From the NCBI GenBank assembly GCA_002306945.1, contig DBTH01000298.1, forward strand, positions 6,551-14,735: a stretch of DNA of 8,185 nt, given 5' to 3'. Origin of the DNA: Methylacidiphilaceae bacterium UBA1321. Its GTDB lineage: Bacteria; Verrucomicrobiota; Verrucomicrobiia; Methylacidiphilales; UBA1321. The position numbers and the translations under genes were made by a program. How positions within the stretch are numbered: the stretch's first letter is position 1; the number at the start of each line of letters is the position of its first letter. Positions 1-6,704 of this stretch are shown piece after piece. The notes below the pieces were generated by a model. That model was not told the DNA's origin. It saw nothing but the letters and a program-made list of their open reading frames with translations, and ran no database searches.

Positions 1-103
1 CATCAATAAGTGACCGACGCGCAACGACGCTATTACCTCTCTAAAACTCAAGATCAGGCGTGAGGTTTGAATAGTTACGGCTTAGAGCTTAATACTTCTG
101 TTT

Positions 104-1231
104 TTAAAACACATCCCGGCCCTGAATCAAATACCGGAAGCGCGTCCCCATCATTTCCGGGTGCATCAGCGTCTTCAACATCCGCACCTCCTTCGGCGAA
201 TATTGCCGCCCCACCGCTTCGCCCGCAGTGATCATATCGAGAATGAAATGATACTGGTCGATGAATTGTAACGTCCGCAGTCCCGCCGCCTCGCCCTCTT
301 CAATCAATGCTGAGAAATTCACGTGCGCCGTCATGTCCTGCGCTCCCACGGCGCGCAACGGATCGTTATTCGAACGGTGCGCCCGGTAGCACTGCAACGT
401 CCCTTCCATCCGCTCGCGCCTATAGTACACCTCGGAGGGAAAACCGTAATCGACCGTCAACATCACCCCGCGTTTTAACCGGCTCGCCGCCGCTCTCATC
501 CACGCGCGCGCACGCAGGTTCACCTCGGTCGTGTAGCCCTCGATTTCCGGCAATGGCAGCCGCGCAACTTCTCCGCGCAAGGTCTCGCCGGCAATCGGAC
601 GATTGACAAATTGCCACGGCGTCTTTCCCGCTTCGTCCTTCTCGCGCAATGTCACAAAAGATTCCAGCCATTGACCGGACTGGCGGACGATGCGGTGCAC
701 CGGGAAACTATCGACCAGTTCATTGGAAAAAATCGCACCAACCAACGAGTACTCTCCCATCTCGTTCCAGTCGGCCAGCCAACTCACCCGGTCTACGCCC
801 AACTCCGACAGCTTCGCCTTCTGCTTGCTCCGGTTCTCCGGAAATGGATCGACCAGGCGATAATCCAGCACGCTAAAGAAATCCACTCTCTCCCGTTTTG
901 CCCACGAAAAAATGTCGGCGGCAAGTTGACCGTCCATCGCCCCTTGCTCGGCTAGAGTGAAGCGCTCCGGCTTGCCCAACTCCTCCCAGACCGCAGCCAT
1001 CTTACGCCCGACGAACTCCCCGTAGAGCGGCCCGACGCTGACATTGGTGAAAAAATCGCCCGTGCGGCCCGTCGGCAATTCTTTCGCCGCCGCATAATAA
1101 CCGTACTGCGGATGATAGAGCGCCAACGCCATGAACCGCTCGAACGAAATCTCCCCGCCGCCCGCATTGATCTCCGCGCAGATCGCGGCAACGAGTTCCG
1201 GTTTTCCTTCGGACGTCGACGTGTCGCTCAT
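104..1231 (-). CDS. MidA/NDUFAF7-family SAM-dependent methyltransferase
   Basis: A 375-residue protein of the class I SAM-dependent methyltransferase family that includes NDUFAF7/MidA (COG1565 type). Family landmarks are visible in order: the N-terminal FMALALYHPQYGYY stretch (33-46), TGDFFTNVSVGPLYG (57-71), a motif-I-like segment LAEQGAMDGQLAADI (93-107), SNELVDSFPVHR (169-180), VDYGFPSEVYY (260-270) and GTLQCYRAHR followed by GAQDMTAHVNF (277-306). Mitochondrial NDUFAF7 dimethylates an arginine of a complex I subunit; the substrate of bacterial members is not established, so no target is assigned. I chose the start at 1231 (MSDTSTSEG); an in-frame ATG at 1264 would add 11 residues that look unlike the family and run into the neighbouring repeat. 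Motif I departs from the usual ExGxGxG by having Ala-Met-Asp between the two glycines. It is transcribed away from hemQ; the shared upstream region is occupied by a palindromic repeat. No Shine-Dalgarno precedes the start. Confidence 0.87.
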   Translation of the reverse strand: MSDTSTSEGKPELVAAICAEINAGGGEISFERFMALALYHPQYGYYAAAKELPTGRTGDFFTNVSVGPLYGEFVGRKMAAVWEELGKPERFTLAEQGAMDGQLAADIFSWAKRERVDFFSVLDYRLVDPFPENRSKQKAKLSELGVDRVSWLADWNEMGEYSLVGAIFSNELVDSFPVHRIVRQSGQWLESFVTLREKDEAGKTPWQFVNRPIAGETLRGEVARLPLPEIEGYTTEVNLRARAWMRAAASRLKRGVMLTVDYGFPSEVYYRRERMEGTLQCYRAHRSNNDPLRAVGAQDMTAHVNFSALIEEGEAAGLRTLQFIDQYHFILDMITAGEAVGRQYSPKEVRMLKTLMHPEMMGTRFRYLIQGRDVF

Positions 1232-1261
1232 CAGTCCGCAATAGCTGAAATCGGCAACGCA

Positions 1262-1519
1262 CAAAAGACAAAAGGCTTTTAGACGGAATTAACGGAATTT
1301 ACGAAATGGGAAAGGCCAATGCAGAAAGGCTTATCGGGAACTCATGGAATCAAGAAGGGGAACGACTAGATTGCAAATTACTGTTTCATTCGATTTCTCA
1401 AAAATTTCCAAGTTATCTCCCCTTATTCTATCCCTTCCTGAGTTCCTGATAAATCCGTTGCCTTTAATTTTCGTAAATTTCGTTAATTCCGTCTAAAAGC
1501 CTTTTGCCTTTCGTCTTTG
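1262..1519 (+). repeat. Long imperfect palindromic intergenic repeat, copy A
   Basis: This fills almost all of the 306-bp gap between two divergent genes. The outer arms 1270-1306 and 1469-1505 are inverted repeats that I align at 36 of 37 positions; each contains two near-identical 9-nt units, GAATTAACG and GAATTTACG. A second inner pair, 1331-1344 and 1439-1452, matches at 13 of 14 positions, and a third, 1355-1361 and 1418-1424, is exact over 7. The whole could fold as a long interrupted hairpin with an AT-rich centre. The left arm carries a GAAAGGCTTATC block and the right arm, read in reverse complement, a GGCAACGGATTTATC block, so orientation can be told. A related copy lies at about 7410-7601 in the opposite orientation. 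No coding potential was seen. The ends are approximate. It could be a small non-autonomous mobile element or a structural intergenic repeat; the sequence does not decide. Confidence 0.8.
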
Positions 1520-1531
1520 CCCGTGTATCTT
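1504..1531 (+). promoter_or_regulatory. Possible sigma70-type promoter of hemQ, overlapping the repeat end
   Basis: TTGCCT at 1504-1509 (4 of 6 to the -35 consensus) and TATCTT at 1526-1531 (4 of 6 to the -10 consensus) are 16 bp apart. The -10 hexamer ends 6 nt before the hemQ ATG, so transcription from it would begin at about the start codon and yield a leaderless or nearly leaderless mRNA. This fits the absence of a Shine-Dalgarno. The -35 overlaps the outer end of repeat copy A. Both hexamers are weak matches that can occur by chance, so this is a suggestion only. Confidence 0.3.
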
Positions 1532-1537
1532 GCGCGG

Positions 1538-2359
1538 ATGAGCGAATTGGCATTCAAACCGATCATTCCCTCCGAAGGTCTCTGCGTCCTGCATCTGTTC
1601 TACCGCGTCGATAAGGCGCTCTGGCAGGCTTTGCCCGTCGCCCGGCAAATCGAAGCCAAAGACCATCTCGAAGCCGTCATCGACGAAGCCCGCAAGTGGG
1701 AGAAATTCCAGATCCTCACCTTCTCCGTTCTGGCACGCGCCGACATCGGATTCATGATCGTAGGCCCCGACCTGCAACAGGTCAACGCACTCGAAAAACA
1801 GATCGCCTCCTCTCTCGGCCCCAACGTCCTCCAGCCCGTCTACACCTACCTTTCACTGACCGAAAAATCCGAGTACACCACCACCGAAGCCGAATACGCC
1901 GAGGAACTCCGCTCGAAGGAAAACCTCACCCCCGGCACGCCCGCTTTCGAGGAAAAACTCGCCGCGTGGAAAGAACGCATCAAGTACTACACCCAGACCC
2001 GCATGTATCCGACCCTGCCGGATTGGGAATATATCTGCTTCTACCCAATGAACAAAAAACGGCTTCCCGGCCAGAACTGGTACGCACTCGACTTCGCCAA
2101 GCGCCGTGAACTCATGCTCGGCCACGCCCGGGTTGGCCGCAACTACGCCGGAAGGGTCACCCAGCTTGTCACCGGTTCGACCGGACTCGACGATTGGGAA
2201 TGGGGCGTCACCCTTTTCGCCCACGATCCGTACGACATCAAATCCATCGTCTACGAAATGCGCTTCGACGAAGTCAGCCACGGCTACGCCGAGTTCGGCC
2301 CCTTCTACAACGGCCTGACCCTGCCGCTGCCGGAGATTTTCACCCGGCTCCAGTTGTAA
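1538..2359 (+). CDS. hemQ: Coproheme decarboxylase HemQ/ChdC (chlorite dismutase family)
   Basis: A 273-residue member of the chlorite-dismutase-like family, of the HemQ (ChdC) branch, which oxidatively decarboxylates two propionates of Fe-coproporphyrin III to give protohaem, the final step of the coproporphyrin-dependent haem pathway in the cytosol. The C-terminal half carries the hallmark blocks FYPMNKKR (168-175), NWYALDFAKRRELMLGHARVGR (180-201 overall), QLVTGSTGLDDWEWGVTLFA (209-228) and YEMRFDE (239-245). By spacing against the S. aureus enzyme as I recall it, Tyr169, Lys173, His196, Gln209 and Arg242 match the catalytic Tyr145, Lys149, the proximal haem ligand His172, Gln185 and the propionate-binding Arg218, so the protein looks active. 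A charged stretch at about 107-150 precedes the catalytic block. I chose the ATG at 1538; a TTG 21 nt upstream would add only seven residues. No Shine-Dalgarno is present. The gene is followed by a 130-bp gap and is not obviously tied to the importer downstream. Confidence 0.92.
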   Translation: MSELAFKPIIPSEGLCVLHLFYRVDKALWQALPVARQIEAKDHLEAVIDEARKWEKFQILTFSVLARADIGFMIVGPDLQQVNALEKQIASSLGPNVLQPVYTYLSLTEKSEYTTTEAEYAEELRSKENLTPGTPAFEEKLAAWKERIKYYTQTRMYPTLPDWEYICFYPMNKKRLPGQNWYALDFAKRRELMLGHARVGRNYAGRVTQLVTGSTGLDDWEWGVTLFAHDPYDIKSIVYEMRFDEVSHGYAEFGPFYNGLTLPLPEIFTRLQL

Positions 2360-2453
2360 GAAGCGCCCGCAAACTTCCCAGGCCGACCCACAGGAGGAGC
2401 AGCGTTCAGGACTTTCATCCTGTCACGCCCTTGTATCTCCTTGTAAACAATGG

Positions 2454-2483
2454 TTGACCGAAGCCTCCGGAGTCTTTTACATA
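2454..2483 (+). promoter_or_regulatory. Possible sigma70-type promoter of the liv operon
   Basis: TTGACC at 2454-2459 matches five of six -35 positions. A poorer -10, TTACAT at 2477-2482 (17-bp spacer) or TACATA at 2478-2483 (18-bp spacer), follows. TACATA ends 6 nt before the ATG of the binding-protein gene, which again would give a leaderless or nearly leaderless transcript. The 130-bp gap after hemQ is where an independent liv promoter would be expected. The -10 is weak and the call rests mainly on the -35 and the position. Confidence 0.3.
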
Positions 2484-2489
2484 CTCCCT

Positions 2490-3608
2490 ATGCAACGCCA
2501 CCTCTTTTATACGCTTTTACTATTAATCGCGACTTTTGCCATTGGGATTACGGGTTGCGCCAAAAAAGACAATAACACCATCAAGATCGGTGTCGCCGGT
2601 GTCATGACCGGTCCCGATGGAGCCATCGGCGGCGCGATGATCAACGGCACCCAGATCGCCATTGAGGAATGGAACGCCAAAGGCGGCGTCCTCGGTAAAA
2701 AGATTCAAGGCGTTGTTCGCGATGACGAAGGTCGCCCGGAAAAGGCCGTCTCCGTTGCCCGCGAATTGATCGCCAACCAGGTTGTCGCCGTCATCGGCAA
2801 TTTCAACAGCGGCTGCACCATTCCCTCCTCCCAGATCTACAATCAGGTCAAGATCGTCCAGATCACTCCCGGTTCCACCAATCCCCAGGTCACCGAACAA
2901 GGTTTCACCCATCTCTTCCGCATCGTTGGCCGCGACGACCAGCAAGGCAGCATTGCCGCCAAGTTCATGCGCCAAAAACTCGGCCTGACCAAGATCGCCA
3001 TCCTCAGCGATAAAACCGCCTACGGCGAAGGCTTTGCCAAGGAAGTTCAGAATACCTTCACCGCCGACGGCGGACAGGTTGTCGTCTATGACGGCGTTCC
3101 CCGCACCGAACTCGATTTCCGCGCCAACATCGCCGTCATCAAGAAATCCGGCGCACAAGCCCTTCTCTGGGGCGGCATGTACGGTCAGTCCGGCCCGCTC
3201 TATCTCCAACTTCGCCAGGCCGGTCTCGACATCCCGTTTGTCAGTGGCAACGGCACCATGGATCCTAACTTCCTCGATACAGCCGGAGCCAATGCCACCA
3301 ACGTCTACGTCACCTTCGGCCCCGATTACGAAAATCTCCCCAGCGCTCAACCGTTCCTCCAGAAATACCGCGCCCGCTTCGGCAAAGAAGGTGCCTTCTC
3401 GGTCTACGGCTACGATGCCGCCAATGTTTTATTCGAAGCTATTGAAGCGGCTGGCACGACGGATGCTGATAAAATAGCCGAAGTCATGCACTCCAAAACT
3501 TTTAACACCATCCTCGGTTCAGTAGCTTTCAATGAAAAGGGCGACCTCAAAGAAAGCAACGACATCCTCTGGACCGTCAAGGATGCCAAGTTCGTCCCCG
3601 CTCCGTGA
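2490..3608 (+). CDS. livK: Branched-chain amino acid-type ABC transporter substrate-binding lipoprotein
   Basis: A 372-residue periplasmic binding protein of the LivJ/LivK type (Peripla_BP_6-like fold). The N-terminus is a lipoprotein signal: basic start MQRH, a hydrophobic run at about 5-20 and a lipobox I20-T21-G22-C23, so the mature protein is probably lipid-anchored at Cys23. The core shows family blocks IKIGVAGVMTGPDGAIGG (31-48), GTQIAIEEWNAKGGVLGKKI (53-72), GNFNSGCTIPSSQIYNQ (103-119), TPGSTNP (126-132), FRIVGRDDQQG (143-153) and TAYGEGF (176-182). The ligand is most likely an amino acid or amide; family members differ widely in specificity (Leu/Ile/Val, other amino acids, urea, short amides), and the sequence read by eye cannot settle it. 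I chose the ATG at 2490 because it places the signal peptide at the N-terminus; an upstream TTG at 2454 would add 12 residues in front of it. It is the first gene of the importer operon, 41 bp before livH. Confidence 0.92.
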   Translation: MQRHLFYTLLLLIATFAIGITGCAKKDNNTIKIGVAGVMTGPDGAIGGAMINGTQIAIEEWNAKGGVLGKKIQGVVRDDEGRPEKAVSVARELIANQVVAVIGNFNSGCTIPSSQIYNQVKIVQITPGSTNPQVTEQGFTHLFRIVGRDDQQGSIAAKFMRQKLGLTKIAILSDKTAYGEGFAKEVQNTFTADGGQVVVYDGVPRTELDFRANIAVIKKSGAQALLWGGMYGQSGPLYLQLRQAGLDIPFVSGNGTMDPNFLDTAGANATNVYVTFGPDYENLPSAQPFLQKYRARFGKEGAFSVYGYDAANVLFEAIEAAGTTDADKIAEVMHSKTFNTILGSVAFNEKGDLKESNDILWTVKDAKFVPAP

Positions 3609-3649
3609 GCAATTCACCGATGGAACTTTAAACGCGCCACCAACGAACC

Positions 3650-4573
3650 GTGAACCTGTCCCTTCCTCCTCCAGACATCCTCCTCGGCGGATTGGTTCGC
3701 GGCTCCATCTACGGCTTGGTCGCCCTCGGCTACACGATGGTCTACGGCATCCTCGGCATGATCAATTTCGCTCACGGCGAAATCTTCATGATCGGCATGT
3801 TTGCCTGCATCTACGCCCTTGGTTTTTTCTCCACCTACCTCGGCACAGGTGTCGCCACCAGCCTGGCATTATCCGCGTTCGTCGCCATGATCTTTTCGGC
3901 CGGATTCGGCTACGCCAACGAACGCATCGCCTACCGCAAACTCCGCAAGGCCCATATCCTCGCCCCCCTCACCAGCGCCATCGGACTGTCCATCATCCTC
4001 CAGAATTTCGTCTGGCTCACCGTCAGCAAAAACAACATCAACTTCCCCCGGCTCTACTCCGAACCGCTCAACCAGGTCGCCTTCACCATCGCCGGAGCCC
4101 ACTGCAATTACCTCCAGCTTCTGGTTCTGGGTACCGCAGTCGCGTTGATGGCGCTGCTTTACTTTTTTATCCTGCACACCCGGCTCGGCATCGCGCTTCG
4201 CGCCACCGCACAGGATCAACTCATGGCCGGACTGGTCGGCATCTCGGTCAATAAAACCATCGGCCTGACCTTCATCGTTGGCTCCGCGCTGGCCGCCATC
4301 GCCGGAGTCATGGTCTCCATGTACCTCGGAGTGGCCGGTTACAACTTCGGTTACATCTGGGGCTTGAAAGCCTTTACCGCCGCCGTCCTGGGCGGTATCG
4401 GTAACATCCCCGGAGCCGTCCTCGGCGGATTCATCATCGGTATGACCGAGGACGTCACCTGCTTCTACGTCGACGCCCAGTGGCGCAACTGCGTCACGTT
4501 CATTATTCTCATGGTCGTCCTCATCCTGCGGCCTCGCGGCATCCTGGGCGAACGCGTGGCCGACAAAGTCTGA
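3650..4573 (+). CDS. livH: Branched-chain amino acid-type ABC transporter permease LivH
   Basis: A 307-residue, strongly hydrophobic inner-membrane permease, close to the usual length of LivH. The diagnostic N-terminal block GSIYGLVALGYTMVYGILGM continues into INFAHGEIFMIGMF (about 18-51). The cytoplasmic coupling region LRATAQDQLMAGLVGISVNK (183-202) contacts the ATPases, and AVLGGIGNIPGAVLGGFIIG (245-264) with LILRPRGILGE (291-301) completes the family pattern. It pairs with LivM to form the translocation channel. The start is a GTG: an in-frame TAA lies at 3629-3631, directly after an upstream ATG at 3620, and GTG is the first usable start after it. No Shine-Dalgarno is visible. The gene ends 9 bp before livM, so translation of the two is probably coupled. 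Confidence 0.94.
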   Translation: MNLSLPPPDILLGGLVRGSIYGLVALGYTMVYGILGMINFAHGEIFMIGMFACIYALGFFSTYLGTGVATSLALSAFVAMIFSAGFGYANERIAYRKLRKAHILAPLTSAIGLSIILQNFVWLTVSKNNINFPRLYSEPLNQVAFTIAGAHCNYLQLLVLGTAVALMALLYFFILHTRLGIALRATAQDQLMAGLVGISVNKTIGLTFIVGSALAAIAGVMVSMYLGVAGYNFGYIWGLKAFTAAVLGGIGNIPGAVLGGFIIGMTEDVTCFYVDAQWRNCVTFIILMVVLILRPRGILGERVADKV

Positions 4574-4582
4574 TATCGTCCT

Positions 4583-5812
4583 ATGCCCACCCGTTATCGC
4601 GCACTGATTCTAGGCTTGCTCGGACTGGGCTTCATCACCTTCCCCTTCCTCTGGCTCGGGCTCAAATACAATTACGCCACCGGAGCGATCACCACCGTCT
4701 GGAACGGCGCCAACGGCATCAAGTTTTTCTCCAATCTCCTCATCGCCTTCGGCTTTGTCGCCATCCTCGTCGTCACCCACTACACCAATAAATACTGGGA
4801 CTGGATGCGCCCCGTCAAACACACCCTCCATCCCGTTGTCGAGATCATGGAACAACCCTGGTGGAAACCGGTCGCCATGCTCATCGTCCTCTCCGCCGTC
4901 TTCTTCCTCAGCGACAAATCGCTCGACCTCGGCGTCCAGCTCGGCATCTATATCCTCCTCGCCCTCGGCCTCAACATCACCGTCGGCTTCACCGGCCTGC
5001 TCGTCCTCGGCTATGCCGCTTTCTTCTCCTTCGGCGCCTACATCTTCGCCGTCTGCCAGCAACTCATCCCCGGCCTGCAATGGTGGATCGCCTTCCCGTT
5101 CGTTTTCGTCATCGGCGGACTGCTCGGCTGGCTGCTCGGACTGCCCTGCCTGCGATTGCGCGGCGATTACCTCGCCATCGTCACGCTCGGTTTTGCCGAA
5201 AGCTTCAAGGAACTCCTCAGCAATCTCAAGATCACCAACGGCGACAAAGGCATCACCCTTTCCCCCGCTTCGATGCTCCAGCCCATCCCCGGCCTGACCC
5301 AGATCCAGACCGCCTACATCGTTGTCGCCGTTTTCCTCTTCGCCTCCCTCTTCTTCATCCGCCGCCTCTACAATTCCCCCATCGGTCGTGCCTGGGTCGC
5401 CATCCGTGAGGACGAAATCGCCGCCAACTCCATGGGCATCGATGTCGTCAAACTCAAGCTCCTGGCCTTCGCCCTCAGCGCCGGAGTCGGAGCCTTAAGC
5501 GGACTCCTCTACATCCTCTACGCCAGCTTCATCGACCCGTCCTCGGCGGCCTTCGATAAGTCGGCCATGGTGCTGGCCATGGTTGTGCTCGGCGGCATCG
5601 GCAGCATCTACGGCGTCATGCTCGGAGCGGCCCTCCTCTACCTCATCCCCGAGTTCCTTCGCGATTCCCAGACCATTCAGAGTCTCAGCCCGCATTTTTC
5701 CGATTACCGCCTCCTCATCTTCGGTGCCATCATGGTGGCCATGATGCTCCTGCGCCCGCAGGGCCTTCTCGGCAGCCACCGACATCGTCACGAAATCAAA
5801 CGCGACACATGA
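4583..5812 (+). CDS. livM: Branched-chain amino acid-type ABC transporter permease LivM
   Basis: A 409-residue second permease of the importer. The core LivM pattern starts at about residue 115: LGIYILLALGLNITVGFTG (120-138), VLGYAAFFSFGAY (141-153), LPCLRLRGDYLAIVTLGFAE (187-206), the coupling region IGRAWVAIREDEIAANSMGI (267-286) and VVLGGIGSIYGVMLGA (334-349), ending with LLRPQGLLG (389-397). Ahead of this lies an N-terminal extension of about 100 residues with hydrophobic segments at about 7-26, 50-65 and 97-110, so this is one of the long forms, comparable in size to E. coli LivM rather than the roughly 300-residue short forms. The C-terminal tail is rich in His, Arg and Lys. Its stop overlaps the livG start by 4 nt (ATGA), a classic sign of translational coupling. 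Confidence 0.94.
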   Translation: MPTRYRALILGLLGLGFITFPFLWLGLKYNYATGAITTVWNGANGIKFFSNLLIAFGFVAILVVTHYTNKYWDWMRPVKHTLHPVVEIMEQPWWKPVAMLIVLSAVFFLSDKSLDLGVQLGIYILLALGLNITVGFTGLLVLGYAAFFSFGAYIFAVCQQLIPGLQWWIAFPFVFVIGGLLGWLLGLPCLRLRGDYLAIVTLGFAESFKELLSNLKITNGDKGITLSPASMLQPIPGLTQIQTAYIVVAVFLFASLFFIRRLYNSPIGRAWVAIREDEIAANSMGIDVVKLKLLAFALSAGVGALSGLLYILYASFIDPSSAAFDKSAMVLAMVVLGGIGSIYGVMLGAALLYLIPEFLRDSQTIQSLSPHFSDYRLLIFGAIMVAMMLLRPQGLLGSHRHRHEIKRDT

Positions 5813-6573
5813 AAGCGCTCCTGCACACCTCCCGGCTCGGCAAGACCTTCGGCGGCCTCAAGGCCGTGCAGTCGATCGACCTCACCGTCGAATCCAACCA
5901 GGTTTTCAGCATCATCGGCCCCAACGGCGCGGGCAAAACGACGCTTTTCAACTGCCTCAGCGGCATCTACACCGCCGACCAGGGTGACGTCTATTTCGAA
6001 GGCATCCAAATCACCCACCTGCGCCCGCACCAGATTTGCCACCTCGGCCTCGCCCGCACCTTCCAGAATATCCGCCTCTTCCCCGGCCTGACCGCACTGG
6101 AAAACGTCATGGTCGGCCAATTCCATCGCCGCAGCCTTCAACCGATGGGCATCCTTTTCAAGAGCCGCAACTACCTCAACGAGGAAGCCGTCGGGTACGA
6201 AGCCGCGCTCGAACTGCTTGACTTCGTCGGCCTGCGCGACGCTGTCAACACCGGCGCCCGCAACCTCGCCTACGGACTCCAGCGCCGACTCGAAATCGCC
6301 CGCGCCCTGGCCACCAGCCCCCGCATTCTCCTGCTCGACGAACCCGCTGCCGGGATGAATCCCAATGAAGCTGCCGAAATGGTCGACCTCATCCAGCGCC
6401 TGCGCGGTCGCGGCCTGGCCATCGTCCTGATCGAACACCACATGAAAGTCGTCATGCAAATCTCCGACCGCATCATGGTGCTCGACCACGGCGAAACCAT
6501 CTCCACCGGCACACCGGAGGAAGTCCGCAACGACCCCAAAGTCATCGCCGCCTACCTCGGAAAGGAAAGCTGA
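5809..6573 (+). CDS. livG: Branched-chain amino acid-type ABC transporter ATPase LivG
   Basis: A 254-residue cytoplasmic nucleotide-binding subunit that hydrolyses ATP at the LivH/LivM pair together with LivF. Walker A is GPNGAGKTT (37-45), the Q-loop glutamine is Gln86 in RTFQNIRLF, the signature region is LAYGLQRRLEIARAL (153-167), Walker B is ILLLDEP (173-179) with catalytic Glu178, and the switch histidine is His210 in LIEHHM. The C-terminal end STGTPEEVRNDPKVIAAYLG (232-251) is typical of LivG. The signature reads LAYGLQRR where most LivG proteins have LAYGQQRR, a single Gln-to-Leu change next to the ATP-contacting glycine; the other motifs are intact, so an active enzyme is expected. 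The gene ends with two adjacent TGA codons (6571-6576) and is followed by a 131-bp gap containing a heptad hairpin. Confidence 0.95.
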   Translation: MKALLHTSRLGKTFGGLKAVQSIDLTVESNQVFSIIGPNGAGKTTLFNCLSGIYTADQGDVYFEGIQITHLRPHQICHLGLARTFQNIRLFPGLTALENVMVGQFHRRSLQPMGILFKSRNYLNEEAVGYEAALELLDFVGLRDAVNTGARNLAYGLQRRLEIARALATSPRILLLDEPAAGMNPNEAAEMVDLIQRLRGRGLAIVLIEHHMKVVMQISDRIMVLDHGETISTGTPEEVRNDPKVIAAYLGKES

Positions 6574-6582
6574 TGACAACAA

Positions 6583-6694
6583 AGTTTTCAGTTCGAAGTT
6601 TTCAGTTTTCAGTTGTTCCGCGATCAAAGACCGTAAGCCATGCCACCGGTTTGCATGGCTCCTACTTCGAACTGAAAACTTCGAACTGAAAACT
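6583..6694. repeat. Heptad-based inverted repeat between livG and livF
   Basis: The left arm is built of consecutive 7-nt units beginning AGTT (positions 6583, 6590, 6597, 6604, 6611), mostly AGTTTTC and AGTTCGA. The right arm holds their complements in the same 7-nt phase (ACTTCGA and ACTGAAA alternating from 6664 to 6691). A perfect 25-bp inverted repeat pairs 6583-6607 with 6670-6694. Inside the loop, AGCCATGC (6636-6643) and GCATGGCT (6653-6660) form an exact 8-bp stem. Transcribed, the segment would make a strong two-tier hairpin inside the liv mRNA. No run of T follows, so it is not a standard intrinsic terminator. It resembles in style the heptameric tandem repeats known from some bacterial genomes; I cannot assign it to a named family. 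Confidence 0.85.
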
Positions 6695-6704
6695 CCCCTC
6701 TCTC

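Noticed and set aside
1517..1537. Upstream TTG as hemQ start adding seven residues
   Set aside because: The added residues have no family support, there is no ribosome-binding site, and the ATG at 1538 gives a normal N-terminus.
2391..2399. Strong Shine-Dalgarno-like AGGAGGAG after hemQ
   Set aside because: No start codon lies at a usable distance downstream; the nearest gene start is about 90 bp away. Treated as chance.
2408..2423. Small hairpin CAGGA-ctttca-TCCTG between hemQ and the liv operon as a terminator
   Set aside because: The stem is only 5 bp and no T run follows, so it does not meet the pattern of an intrinsic terminator.
2523..3350. Long minus-strand open frame (275 codons) opposite the binding-protein gene
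   Set aside because: It is antisense to a gene with clear family motifs, its translation is low-complexity and Gly/Ala/Asp-rich, and it matches no family I recognise. Such frames are common opposite GC-rich genes with biased third positions.
5788..6627. Long minus-strand open frame (279 codons) opposite livG
   Set aside because: It is the mirror of the livG coding sequence; the product is a Val/Asp/Glu-rich shadow without motifs.
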